Assembly: GCA_034687125.1 (NCBI GenBank)
Contig: JAQGBZ010000326.1
Location: 1 to 64,000 of the forward strand
Reading direction: 5' to 3'
DNA length: 64,000 bases
DNA from: Neelides folsomi
Taxonomy: Eukaryota; Arthropoda; Collembola; Neelipleona; Neelidae
Of the stretch, positions 1-12,300 are shown in pieces (within the stretch, counting starts at the first letter, position 1; each line of letters begins with the position of its first letter). The notes beneath the pieces were generated by a model that was not told the origin of the DNA, searched no databases, and was given only the letters and a program-made list of their open reading frames with translations. The position numbers and the translations under genes were made by a program.

Positions 1-166
1 TGAGGCAATATGAGACATTCAAATCTTGATATGACGCTAAAGTCCCGAAGTGCACGGCTAGGTTGGTTTCGGGAGTATTTAGATAATGTATAATGGCAAA
101 TCAGAGAACTTAAAATCAATTTAAGTGAATCAATAAAAGCGTTGTCATTTATATTTATAACATTAC

Positions 167-840
167 TTCTATATCCAACTCGTGCCATCCATGGATACGT
201 TCCATGTTCAACATCTTTGCCTCCAATGATTCTCTGATGAACTACTGAATTGCTGCAACCCTTCAGATCAGGTAAATTCTGAAAGTTCCGATGAGACCTC
301 AAACCCACCCTATTAGTAATTAAGTCATTTAATTTAGTGGTTGATTGAGGAGGCTTAATAGTGGTAATTGTTGTTGCTGGCGTTGTAGTTGTTGTGGTCG
401 TTGTTGTGGAAGTTGTTGAGGGTCTCGGTGTTGTGACAATTTTATTAAGAGGACAACACACCTACGTATGCAAATACAAATCAATCATAATAATGAACGT
501 TTAATAAAACAATTATGGCAATCAAGAAATGAAGATTCACCCTAATATCGTTATCATAATATGCACACGTAATCTTCTGGAGCTGGCGAATGAGAGATGG
601 TGATTTGGGTTTATTTCGCAATATTTGCGCAAACGGTGGACATTCTCGTAAAGAAACACAAGATCCTGGGACTCGATTCACTGACCGGCAATCTTCTGCA
701 TGTATAAGAAACTTTTGAGCTCAAATGGAAAAGCAACCTAAAATGATGTAAAATGTAAATGAGTGTTCTTTACGGGCTTTGAGGTGAGGAGTGAAGAAGA
801 TCAAGAGGACGAGGGTTATTGGGAGGAGCAAGGTTGACAT
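167..840 (-). CDS. CLIP-domain serine protease, 5' portion (partial)
   Basis: Secreted trypsin-family zymogen of the kind that acts in arthropod proteolytic cascades (melanisation, Toll activation, clotting). Coding exons read 840-774, 695-541 and 461-167, with matching phases (1, 0, 1). Exon 1 encodes a hydrophobic signal peptide (MSTLLLPITLVLLIFF). Exon 2 holds the start of a CLIP domain (QDCRSVNRVPGSC, then CVSLRECPPF) and exon 3 closes it with VCCPL. A Thr-rich linker of about 20 residues follows, then GCSN (the Cys that tethers the propeptide) and the activation site HQR-IIGGKD with PWMARVGY. Arg at P1 is normal for a cascade protease. The catalytic His, Asp and Ser exons lie beyond the left edge. 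The donor at 166 (gtaatg) is inferred; the sequence below it does not continue the protease. The exact physiological role cannot be assigned. Confidence 0.85.
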
Positions 841-2148
841 CGCGGACTCCCACGCGTCTACACACGTTCACGTTCGACCAGGATGTGAGGGATTTTCATC
901 ACCCATCGCATCGGCTAATACTGCGCAACGAAAGGGAAGGTGAGGAGGAAATTCTTTCAAGTGACTGCTGGATTTTTTTTGAACAAGGGGATTCTCCACC
1001 TCCCTCATTCCCACAAAACGAGTTTTCCTCATTGCCAATTGCACCTTCGCAGTCTTCCGAAAATAATTGCTCCATCTTAATGCTCAACTACATGTACATC
1101 CTTAACTTCTGAATGCCACTTGCTCGGAAGTGAAGAATGTGATTTATATAAAAAGATATGATCATCGAACCGTTACAAAATCATTAAGCTTTTCATATTA
1201 TCTGATTAATGATGATTCAGCCAATGAAGGTTGTGATCGATGACAAAATTTAACAAAAAGTTGAAAATAGGAAGTTAAGATGTAAATTATGAGTCAACAG
1301 TAAATTTATCATTCAAAAGAGTTTAAATGTACATGGTTTAACATAAACATAATACACAAATAATACAAAGTTTTAACAGTTTTCATACAAATGTCATAAA
1401 TGTTAAATCATGAACCAAAGTTTAAAAAACAGTAAAAAGGTTTCTTTTTTAATATTCAATTTAGGAGCTGTGAGAAGATATTCAATTATTGTATTGTTCT
1501 AACAGCCTAGCCATGCTGAGCCAGGGACTGTCTGATAAATACGATTGATTGCTATTCATTGTTAATTACTATATTATGTATAGTACAAGTTTATACAAGG
1601 ATGTATCAATATGTAATGGTCAAAGTAACTCTCTGGGGCATCAGGAAGAAGAATGTTAAGACGGGGTTAGGAAAATCGTGTGATTAAATGGTCATGTCCA
1701 ATTATACTTTCTGTAAGGAGAAACAAAGAGACCATTATCCATGCCTAAGCCCAAGAGTGTATTGCTCTTTGGATTGTGGAGGCAATGAATTGAGAAAATC
1801 TTACATGATTAAATATATATAATTCCTACTCCCAAGAAACATTGTTAATAAATATGAACATGGAAAATTTGAAATATGATTTTACCAAGAGGAAATTCAT
1901 TGTTCAATATTCAAAATAGAAAAAGAACCAAAAGCGAATTTCCTTCATGGGGAAACCAGAAACTGGAACCAAGAAGCCATTTGTCCGAGCTGATCCTCCT
2001 GTGTTTGGAGCGCCCTTCAATTGGGTGTTTACGTAAATAAATAAAAGCTTTAAAAATAATACCAAATGTGATTCCATACAGATTCATATTAATCTTATTG
2101 ATAATTGAAACATCATTTATTACAATATCTTTAAATTACACATTTTAG
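841..2148. other. Intergenic DNA; probably hides the bestrophin first exon
   Basis: Sits between the divergent CLIP protease and bestrophin genes. Short open frames at 819-1112 (+) and 899-1087 (-) overlap each other and the protease start and have no protein-like features. The bestrophin N-terminus (normally about 25 residues before the first membrane segment) must be encoded here, but I could not find a convincing exon. Confidence 0.4.
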
Positions 2149-4558
2149 CCTCCAACATGGATTCTATCAATTTATCTGGAAAGACTTTGTCTTCTACGCC
2201 ACCATTTACTCAATTTATAGCGTCACCGCAGCTGTAACGATTCGTTACAATCCGGATCTTCGAGAGTTAGATTTAAATAATGTGAATAATTAACAAAATT
2301 ATTTATGATCGTATTCAATTAACACCTCATTGATTAATTTTAGGTCATTTGAGGGAGCTGTAAAGATCTTGAGGCAATTTAACAATGGGATTCCACTTGC
2401 CTTTGTCATCGGCTTTTATCTTGGGGCTATTTTGAATAAATGGCTCTTGCATTTCCAAGCTATTCCCTCACTAGACAGAATTACAATGACAATTCTCCTA
2501 TTTTTAGATGGAAATGTATGAATTTTACTTTAGTCAACTATTTAATTTGGCTAAAATTTTAAAATGACAGGATAATCGAAGTGAGTTGATGAGGAGAACA
2601 ATGGTGAGATATTTGAACTTGTGTCTCATTCTCACTCTTGCCATGGTCAGTCCTCGGGTCAAGAATAGATTTCCCACATTGGAGAATCTCATTGAGTCAG
2701 GTTAAGATTTTGAATGAACCATTATAAATTCCTATCATTTTGATGGAGCGAGCATAACCTATTTAATATTATTGTTTTTAATCTTAATAGAGCTTCTAAT
2801 GCCACATGAAAAAGTAATGCTTGAAAGACATCAAACAACTCTACCATTTTCAATGAACTGGATTCCAGTCGATTGGCTTATCAATATTGCAAAAAAGTGA
2901 AATATGATACTAATTTTTTGATTATCAAAAATTATTTATTAAGATATGTCTATAATAATTAAGCTATGGAATGTTATAAATTAATTTATCTGAAGGGCTC
3001 ACAAAGAAGATCGAATTCGGAATCCATATCTCCTCAATAATCTTATAAAGAAAGTAGATGATTTTAGAGATCGCCTTCTCAAAGTTATTCATTATGATTG
3101 GATTAACGTGCCACTTATTTATACACAGGTAATTATTTATGTATTTACATGTAATTAGGTAAACGAACTTTCTTAGTTAAATTCAGAGAGCATTTTATAT
3201 TGATTACATTACAATATTATTTAACAGTGCATGGAATTTTCCCTCTTCATTTATTTCATCATTTCTGTATTGGGAGAGCATATTACAGGAGAGGATTTAA
3301 TCACAGAATTTCTTGTTCCTATCATAGGTCTTTCAAGAGTAAACCAAATCCATATTTTACCAAAATATTATATGCAATGTTACAATATAATAATTAATGC
3401 GACAATTTCAGTAAATAAAAATGTAGTCAAGTTATTTCAAAATACAAAATTGTGTTAATTTAATAAATTGGCAGTTTCTTGTATTCCTTGGACTTATGAA
3501 TCTTGGAGAATCCATGCTCAATCCATTCGGTCTTCACGAAACAAACTCAAGTTTGAATCCAATTATCAATCGCAACTTTTCTGCTTCTTTCATGATGGTT
3601 GAATCCGTCATCTGCAAATTACGCCCGAAAGGCTGCGACGAGTTTGAGCCGGACAAAAAGCTCCTTCGTACCTTCTCTGGTCAATCAGTACCTGTTGCTA
3701 AAAAGCGCAAAGAAAGTAAAATACAATCTTATGAAGTGCCGAGAGGAGAATCAATCATAGATAAAACGATAATATTGGAATTACCTAAGAAAAAAGAACG
3801 ACTTGAACACCTTCAAGATGTGACTTCTAAAGGAGGATCAAGTTTACGAAGCACTGGAACTGGAGGAGACAATCAGTCTCAACAAAACAAATCGATCAAG
3901 CATGGGCATTCTAGTTAGAAAACGATATATTTTAGCCAAAAATTTTATAATATAATCCTTTAAAAAATTATAAAGCTTCTTTTAATATTTTAAAGATGAG
4001 AGTGTGGGTGGGAGCATGTCAAAAATCACCACTGTAAGTCAATTCATTTAGAATATTACTTATTTTTTGAAATAACAGATAACATTAAAGTGTATTAAAT
4101 ATAATCAGAGAATCCGGAGTATTGCATCTGGTATGCATTCAATGGGGCAACAATCAACGCAAACAATTAGAACAATGCAAGATGGATCCAAACTTGCTCT
4201 ATTAACAGCTGAAGGTCGGCATAAGGTGAGGGGAATAAAAATTGAATTATTATTATATAAAATTATTACATAAAAAATTAATTAAGAATAATAAAAATAA
4301 ACATTGAAATAAAATAATTTTAAAGCCAAATTGTTAATTAAGGTGGAAGTGGAATTGGATAAATTATTTGATCAAGGGGGAGTAAAATACGACGCAAAGG
4401 CAAATGCTGCTAATCTTACAATTCTCATGGAAGAAATCCCCTTATCGGATGAACTAAAAGAAACGCTTCAGGAGGAAGAAGGCGGAGTTGACCCAAGAAG
4501 AATTTCGGCCTCTTCGTCCTCCGCAGACGAGTCTAATAATGAAGACACGAAAGAATAG
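2149..4558 (+). CDS. Bestrophin-family chloride channel (first exon not found)
   Basis: Pentameric plasma-membrane anion channel, normally opened by calcium. Exons: 2149-2281, 2344-2515, 2571-2700, 2791-2896, 2996-3128, 3228-3338, 3475-3913, 3996-4033, 4109-4225, 4343-4558, about 530 residues. Family hallmarks: IWKDFVFYATIY in the first membrane segment; gating neck GIPLAFVIGFY, which keeps the equivalents of human BEST1 I76, F80 and F84; RRTMVRYLNL; YDWINVPLIYTQ; and LMNLGESMLNPFG. The calcium-clasp segment after NPFG is LHETNSSLNP instead of the usual acidic EDDDDFE. The long hydrophilic tail ends in Ser/Asp/Glu-rich sequence. If the donor at 3914 were not used, translation would stop at 3916-3918 with a shorter tail. 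The join 2281/2344 does not keep phase (see findings); every other junction from 2515 onward is in phase. Confidence 0.85.
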
Positions 4559-5042
4559 CCTCCTGAAGATGCATAAGAGGAGAACGAACAAACTTAATTT
4601 AATAATGTGTATTTAAAATAACAAAAGTATTATGATAATTATTTATATCACCGTGTAGGTTTCTAATGTATAATTTTTTAATTAAATGAATTTATTTTAT
4701 CAATTTGTTTTACGCAATCATCCCTTACACAAATTATGCTTAAATCAGATAATTCTTAAGGTAAAAATTCATGTCATATTTATATTGTAAATCGATTAAT
4801 GCATAGCTAATCTAAAATATATGTATATTATTGAATTATGAAATATCAAAGTATTGTTGTACAAGATTCCTAACCATATCCTAATGAACTTTAAAAAATT
4901 ATTAATATTGCTAAAGACATATTAGTCGTACATAAAATGTGTAGAATGGCCACAAACTGTACAACAAACAAATACACGAATAAGTATTTGAAAGAGCTTT
5001 GAGATGAATTGTAATGTGGAAAATTAAGTTTTGCGAATCTCT
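4559..5042. other. Spacer between convergent 3' ends
   Basis: AT-rich 3' flank shared by bestrophin (+) and PUF60 (-). No open frame or repeat was recognised; it should hold both 3' untranslated regions. Confidence 0.5.
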
Positions 5043-7870
5043 TCATCCAGAAAAATCTTCACTCTTATACATGTGATAGTCGTAGACTCCACAAATTACT
5101 TTACGACCACCAAAAAATCGCCCATGAAGAGAATTTCTAGCAGCATCAGCCTCTGAAAAATTATATTTTCATATAATTTACAACTTAAATAATTTATTTT
5201 ACAATTGCAATATAATATAATTAAAAAAAATACCTGTAGAGTTTGAGAATTCAACGAATATTTTTACAACCACAGTTGCATCTTCTTCTTCCGATTGCTT
5301 CTCTTCATAAATAATTACACGAGTGACGGAACCAAACCTAGCGCATTCCTCTGTAATTTCATCTTGTAACGAATCATCAACTTCTTCTGGCGCCACCATG
5401 TTTTTAAGGACGATGACTGTCGAGGCATTTGTTTCGCTTCGCATTAATTTCTGCATAACAAGATGCCTGGCCGATTGACCTTTTATTGATACATTCTCTT
5501 GAGAGGAGAGGGAAGAATTTTCGCTTTCTTCTACAAGCTTTTTCACGAGCTCTTGGTGCTAAATTATTAAAAAGGTGAAATGATGTTTAATCATAAAAAT
5601 CTAATACGAGTCCTTGATTATTTTATTATTTAAAAACGAGAAAAATAATTTTTACGTATTCGGTGTTCGATTCCTGGATTTCCGTGAGGAATTTAAAAGG
5701 TTGATGAGAGTGAGAATCCATTGGAATTGGAATTGATGCTGGTTGTGGAACCGGAGGAGGAGGAATAGCTTGAGCTAATAAATAAAAACAAAATATTACA
5801 TATCATTGTTTTAATCTAATACTATATAATCATAAATCGCCATATTCAATTTAAAGTAAAAAAAACTTACGTGAAGCTCCGGGTAATACTTGGGATGCAG
5901 CATTTGCAGGAAGAATGCCCAGACCAGGAATTGCTAAGCCAGGAGGTGGTAAAGAAGATGCCATTGAAGGAGATCCGCTAAATCCTCCCCAACCCATATC
6001 CATTCCACCAAAACCGGAAGAACTGACCTGAAAGAATATCATAATATTAATAAAATTAAAATATTATTTTACACTAATCTAACCATTTGTGGCGGAGAAA
6101 GGGATTGGGGTTGGGCAATTGTGGGCATGTAATTTGGCGATCCGCCAGTTGGAGAATCTTCTGCATTTGTTAGTCCAAGGGCTGAACAAGTGTTTGTAAT
6201 TGCTTCCATTGCTTGAATCTTTGCTGTTGCAGCTGCAGCTGCAACCGCCGCGGCAGTTGGCATTTGACTCTGACCAGGATTTGCCTAATAAAATTAAAAA
6301 ATTATAGATAATAACAATCAAAAGTATCAAATCGAAACGAAACTCTAAAAATGATAGCTTTATAGCTCTTATAGTTTTATCAATATTAAAATGAATTAAT
6401 TTCTTACTTGAAGTGCATTAGGTGGAGTTATTGCTTTTCCAACTCTTAGATACTGACCACCAAGATCGAAAAGATTCATAGAGGCTATAGCTTCTGCTGC
6501 CGATTGACTTAAATCGTATTCAATGAATCCATAGCCTCTGTGTTTTCCAGGTGCTGGTCCCGGAGCAAGTTTACAGGCCTTTATCACCCCAAATGCTTCA
6601 AACACACTGAAAAATAAAACATTTTTAATTAATTAAGAATTTTAAGAATATTACAAACTTATGATCAGATATTTTTACCTCTTTATGTCATCTTCTGTAA
6701 GGTCAGGATGAATGGAAGCAACATAAATACGGTGATAAGCTTTAGCTTCATCCATCAAATCGTCAATAACTTGATCCATATGAGAGAATTTAATTCTTGT
6801 ATCACGACCGCACTAAAAATCCAAAATATTATTATCGTATGTTTAGGTAGATATTTGCTTAACAAAATATTTATGTAGTCTGTATAATATTTAATAACAT
6901 TCAAATTTCATTAAAATACCTTAATGTTTCTACCACCAATCATAACGCCGTTCATTTGTTCAAGCGCTAATTGGGCAGCTTCTGGAAGATCATATTCAAC
7001 GAATGCGAATCCTTTGTGCTTTTGGGCTACAGGATCCCAGGACATATTAATTGTTTTGATAGGACCTGCAAAAATAAGGAAAGTTAATTATTTGTAACTT
7101 TTGTAACTTCTATTTTACATCAAGATTTCGATATCAAGTCGGTAAGTGAAACAATTCACCAATTCGCTAATCAAGTTTTAAAATAAGAAAATTACCGAAT
7201 GGGGCAAAAGCTTGTCTTATGGTATCTTCTCTCAATTCAAAACTAATACTCCCAATATATACTCGGCACATGAGAACGAGGGCTTGGTGACGTTGAAGTG
7301 ATTTAGCTTGCTGTAAATTGGAAAAAAACATATAGCTTGGATTCTAATTAACACTACGGTTAGTTAGCATTATTCATTACCTGCTGTTGGTGTGCAAGCG
7401 TTTGTTTCATTAAAACATATTTAATGCTTTGCTCCATTGCATATTTCTTAGCTTTTGAAATATAATCTTGGTCTCTCCTCTCGACTTTTGGAAGAGCAAC
7501 TCCCAAGATGCTCGCAGCGACATCCCGCTTTGCTCCAGGGCCTTTTTATAAAATTAAAATATGAAAAAATGGCAAATAATAAACTATAATAAAAAACTAT
7601 TACTTATAACATAAATCAACTTACCGGCATATAATGGACCGCTTTGATTGAGATCCGAAATTGGAATTTGAAGAAATTCATCTGGTGCCATTTCTTCGAT
7701 TTTTTGACGTCGTAAAAGTGGATCCACGTAACATTGTATACCTAAAACACGCATTAAAATTAATCTTTAAATTGGGAATATTTATATTTAAGAGATAATT
7801 ATAAATGATGATAAAATTTGGTTAAAATGATTTAGAACTTACCATTTCCTGTTGGATAGGAATCCATCAT
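5043..7870 (-). CDS. hfp: Poly(U)-binding splicing factor PUF60 / half-pint
   Basis: Nuclear RNA-binding protein that works with U2AF in 3' splice-site recognition. Twelve exons, all phases matching: 7870-7843, 7741-7625, 7541-7381, 7310-7196, 7065-6920, 6812-6679, 6606-6408, 6284-6084, 6027-5871, 5774-5656, 5558-5234, 5152-5043; 603 residues, close to fly and human homologues. The first RRM contains [15 protein letters not shown] and [10 protein letters not shown]; the second contains [21 protein letters not shown] and [16 protein letters not shown] Pro/Ala/Gly-rich linker follows. The C-terminal U2AF-homology motif domain ([20 protein letters not shown]) carries the diagnostic Arg-X-Phe in HGRFFGG and ends VCGVYDYH-like ([18 protein letters not shown]). 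The start is the first of two tandem ATGs. Confidence 0.95.
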
Positions 7871-9351
7871 TAATGAAAATCAAAAGCTTATGGGAGTATT
7901 TAGTTATTTTAATTGTCCTAACTTAAATTAAGATTTAAATAATTAATAATTAAGCTCCAGGCTCAGAGAATAAAAGATTTAATCTTGGAGTTTGGACGAA
8001 GCGTCGGTTCACAATTCGCAGATCGCACCTTCGCACCGCTTTATATGTACCATTTGAAATGTTCGGGGATTCTTGTGTCATTTAGTCAGCCGCTTGAAAA
8101 ATCATACTCTTCACTTTCATCCCGTTTCATCGTTCCATATTCCCATATCATATCCAAATTCATACTTCATACATATAGGTAGCATTCCTTATCCATCCCA
8201 TACATACATTTACAATTTATATACACTTTAATTTGTTTTTACATTCCTCATTTTCGGAACTGTGCTTTTTCATTTTAGTTTTAGATCCTTTTAACCCTAA
8301 TAAACGTAATATTAATTGATATTTAAAATGGAATATAACATTTAGGATAAAGCTTTATCTTTACTATTTTACACCATTTGCATTTTTGAGTCGAAGTTGA
8401 GTTGAAGGAAAATATAATAGAGGCTAAAAACAAGGTTTTTGAGCAATTTAAGCTCAATTCATAAGCATTTATTAACTATAACACGCAATATGGCCATTGA
8501 AAAAATTTTGATTATAAAAGTCATTTGAACAAAATGATAATAATTTTAAAAATTTGAGTCTTTATTCCTAACTTTTAAACACGTAATATCAATATCACAG
8601 TCACTTAATATACCATAGTTGGTTCACAATGTCAAGTTTCAAGTAAAAATCCAATACCTTATTATATAAATTGGCATCTTCTCTAAAAAATACTTGAACA
8701 ATCATGAGATGATGAGATAAACAAAAGCTAAACAATATGTTAGCTCTTAAAATAATCGCATGTGTGAAATCGGTAGTGCTTTAATTTTGTCTCATTTGAG
8801 TCATTTGCTGAATAACAATGGGAATTAAACAACAGAGTTTCACTTGCATCTTTTGTTATTCGGTCTATCTAAGTCATATTCTCGGTTTCAAGATCAACAT
8901 CAATAGTAAACTTCATATAAATACGTACATAAAGGAATTAGGAGAACACACCGAGGTTGAGAAATAAATGCGAATATTCTGGAATCGTAATACAATGTAG
9001 GTATGCAGTATAAGTATAATGTGCACAAGGCATGCAATATAGGTAAACTCATTTATTTATAGAGAAAAATGGAGATTACAGGTAATAAGTTATAATTGGT
9101 GAAGAGGATTCTAAAAGGGGGTTTTATATTAAAAGCACCATCTTTATAATTAAGTACTATATGCTACATTAATTCATTCAAATGGGAGAGTTCTCAGCAC
9201 ATAAATTGTTAGTATAAAAAATAACACATTGATAACATGAGATAAAATATGAGCCATTTGCTGAAAAGAAAAAATGAAGAGTGGGAATTGATTGTTGTCT
9301 TATATAAACTCGTATAGCACCAAGAGATTCTCTTTCAAACTTCAGTTGATC
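7871..9351. other. Intergenic DNA between divergent PUF60 and SEC14L genes
   Basis: Holds both promoters. A TATATAAA run at 9301-9308 precedes the SEC14L start, with an arthropod-like initiator (TTCAGTT) near 9342, but the 43-base spacing is longer than usual, so I do not call a promoter. The open frame at 7985-8182 (+) has no recognisable features. Nothing else was recognised. Confidence 0.4.
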
Positions 9352-12300
9352 ATGGAGAATTTAAGCGAGGAAGAAGTTGAGCTTGTGAGTCAACTTCGCC
9401 AACGGGTCAACTCTGTTTGGGAAGAGCCAAGTGATCAAGAACTCATCCCCTGGATCAGAGCTAGAGATCATGATCTGAACAAATCTGAAGAAATGCTGAG
9501 AAAATCCCTTGTCTGGAGGAGAAATAATGAAGTGGAAGATTTGATACTTTGGAAATCGCCTAGGGTCAGTTTAACTTTTATAGATCTCTATCAATTTAAA
9601 AACGAATTGGTAAATTTTCTGTTGAATTTCGGCTATTACCATATGAAAACAATAAATTGCTTGTAAATTTTCGGTTTATACTAATAACATTGAGATTAAT
9701 AATAATAATAAAATTGCATGTTGTTATAATAAAAAATGTCTTATAATGCAAGGGTAAACTTTACACATTATATTATATTTCTTCAAATACTTATTGTTAT
9801 TAAAAATTATTTATAATAATTATTAGATTATTTGATATAATATATATTGACAAGGCTATATATTTACTAATGTTTAATAATGCGAAAATGAATTATTACG
9901 AGACGAGCCCGATTAAATAACAATTTTTATTTGAGGTAATGTCATTGCACAATTTTTGAAAAATAACAATTAGATTGTGAGATATATAAGAAATAATTTT
10001 GTTTGTAAGGTTAACATTTTGGTAAAGATTGAGTAAAGTGGTTCCATCTTTCCATCGGGGTTTCTGCCTGCTGGCGTCTTCAGCTAGAGAGCATCACTCT
10101 AGGACCCTAAGGCCGTTTTTTGTTAAACTGGTATGCTCCAGTGATGTTGTCCAAAAAATTCCTATAACAGCCGTCAGCCGCATCGAGGATATTTGATAGA
10201 TGATTCCTTCGTCAATGAGGAACTGGCTGGAAGCGGCTCAAACCCATGTGGAAGAGTAATGAAGCTACGTGAGAGCAGAACTCAACCTAACGAGTAAAAA
10301 TGAAATAGAATGAAAATAAGATATTTGATATTAGATTTTGTTAGATTTAAGAAACGACCAGATTAAAATTTTCTAATTATACTTGTCGAGTTCCACATTT
10401 GCAATTGCAAAACAAGGCTTCAACTCCATTTAATCCGTCCTGATCATTATATTGAACAAATGTCCTATGAGTTTTCCGAGACTCCAATTGGACATGATTA
10501 TATTGCGGGTCTTATGCGTAAGAACTTGAAATAATCCATTTGAATCCAAATAATTTTCTTCATAGAGGGAAGAAAACCTTAGCTGATAACTTCCCAAAGT
10601 TAGATTTTTGATGTCTTTCTCGTTTAAGTTAGGAGAATTCTCAATCTCAGCCGATGCCACTTTAGTCCAAATTGTCTTTTCTTGTCGAGATTCTCTTCTT
10701 TAATGAGTTTTTCTAAATTATTCTATAAAATTGTCATCCTTTGAATTTTACTCATCAAAACGTCTTCTTCAACGTCCGATTTATACAATTGTGGATGATA
10801 AGAATTCAGAATTGCTGCAGCAATACGGACTAGTTGGCTTAATCTTCCATTATTGAACAATCCTGACTTGACCTTGTTTGCAAACAATGGGAAAACATTT
10901 TTGAGTCTTCCATTCACTGCTTATATGGTGAATATTATCATGGTAACTAGTCTGGATGCTTCTTTTGTAAAATTGGACTTGTCTTTTAATAGAAGAGATG
11001 GCATTATAATTTCAACTCAGTTCTTGAGCCTTTTGAGAGAAGTCTCTAAAACCTCTATCTAGGACAAGTTGGTCACCTCTTATAATCCAATTTTTAACTC
11101 CATTTTGGTCCATGAACATTTTCTTATAAATGGACGCATCGTTGTTTAAAATAGATAACAACATTCCAAGATGTACCCAATAGAAGAACATAAAATCATT
11201 GGCTTCATAAGGTTGCTTGATTTGAATAAACATCAAGATTTTTTCTGCTTATTGAATTTCCTTGAGTATGATCGCCGATGACGTCTTCACATGAGTCTTC
11301 ACATGAGTATGATCGCCGATGACGTTGCCTTCTTTATGTTTAAGTAAACTCTTTGTGTTTGCATGAGTGTGCTTGTCAATAAAATCTTGTCTTGATATGT
11401 TTAAACCCAAGATGGTTTGGAACAAACTTATCAGTCAAATGAGCAGCAACAAGTTTAATTTTTGGGGAAATGGTTCCTTTGTCCACCTTAAATAAAAATC
11501 CAAGCAGTCGATTGTTCAAGTTGTTTCATTAAGAAAATCCCAAGACATGCTCTTGTAGATAATTTCTCATTCAGGCATGAATATCTTCAAAATTCTGTAC
11601 CGAAAGACTTGTAAACTCAGCTACAATCTCCCTGATGGCCTTTTTGAACAAACGATTTCTATGAAGGTGCACAGAACAGACGCGGGTTTCCAAAGAATAA
11701 AGATTTCACGTTTCCTCCAGATCTGTTTCCTTGCTTGGTTACCAGTGTTCTTTGCTTTGAAGAACAAATGAAACACTTGTGTTGGCAAAATTTAACACAT
11801 GTAATCTTGATGTTGAAGCTGGGAGATGCCGTTGAAGATGCTATTGAATTTTAGGAGTTGAGAGTGATCTGACTATCTTGAACTGAAAAGATTTCTTGTG
11901 ACTCCAGGTCCAAGGCTCGTTCACTGCCATTATGAGTCGTTCTAGTTTCTGCATTAGCGTGGCCGAGGAGTGACTCATCCTGGTCCAAGGCATGTTCAGA
12001 GCAATGGAGAGTGGTGTTTGTTCCTAGTGTAGCGTGTCCGTAGGATGACTCCTGGTCCAAGGCACTTTCACAGCTATGAAAGCTAACATTTTGAAAATAA
12101 AGAATGAAAATGAAAATTCGACAGAAAAGTTTTTAAATAAAAGTATATTGTTTTATCCAGTAGTCAAGTAATAGATTTAATTTAATTATATTTTTTGTGT
12201 TAAAAATACTCTTACGGATTATTTTTTTATACAGTAAAGGTAACAATCTTGTGATTAATGCCATCATAAAGAAGAGATTCGATTCTACATGTCATAAAAA

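Noticed and set aside
819-1112. 97-residue plus-strand frame and its minus-strand shadow
   Set aside because: Overlaps the signal-peptide exon of the CLIP protease on the other strand and has no splice partner or motif.
7985-8182. 65-residue frame upstream of PUF60
   Set aside because: No motif, no homologous-looking composition, lies in the expected promoter region.
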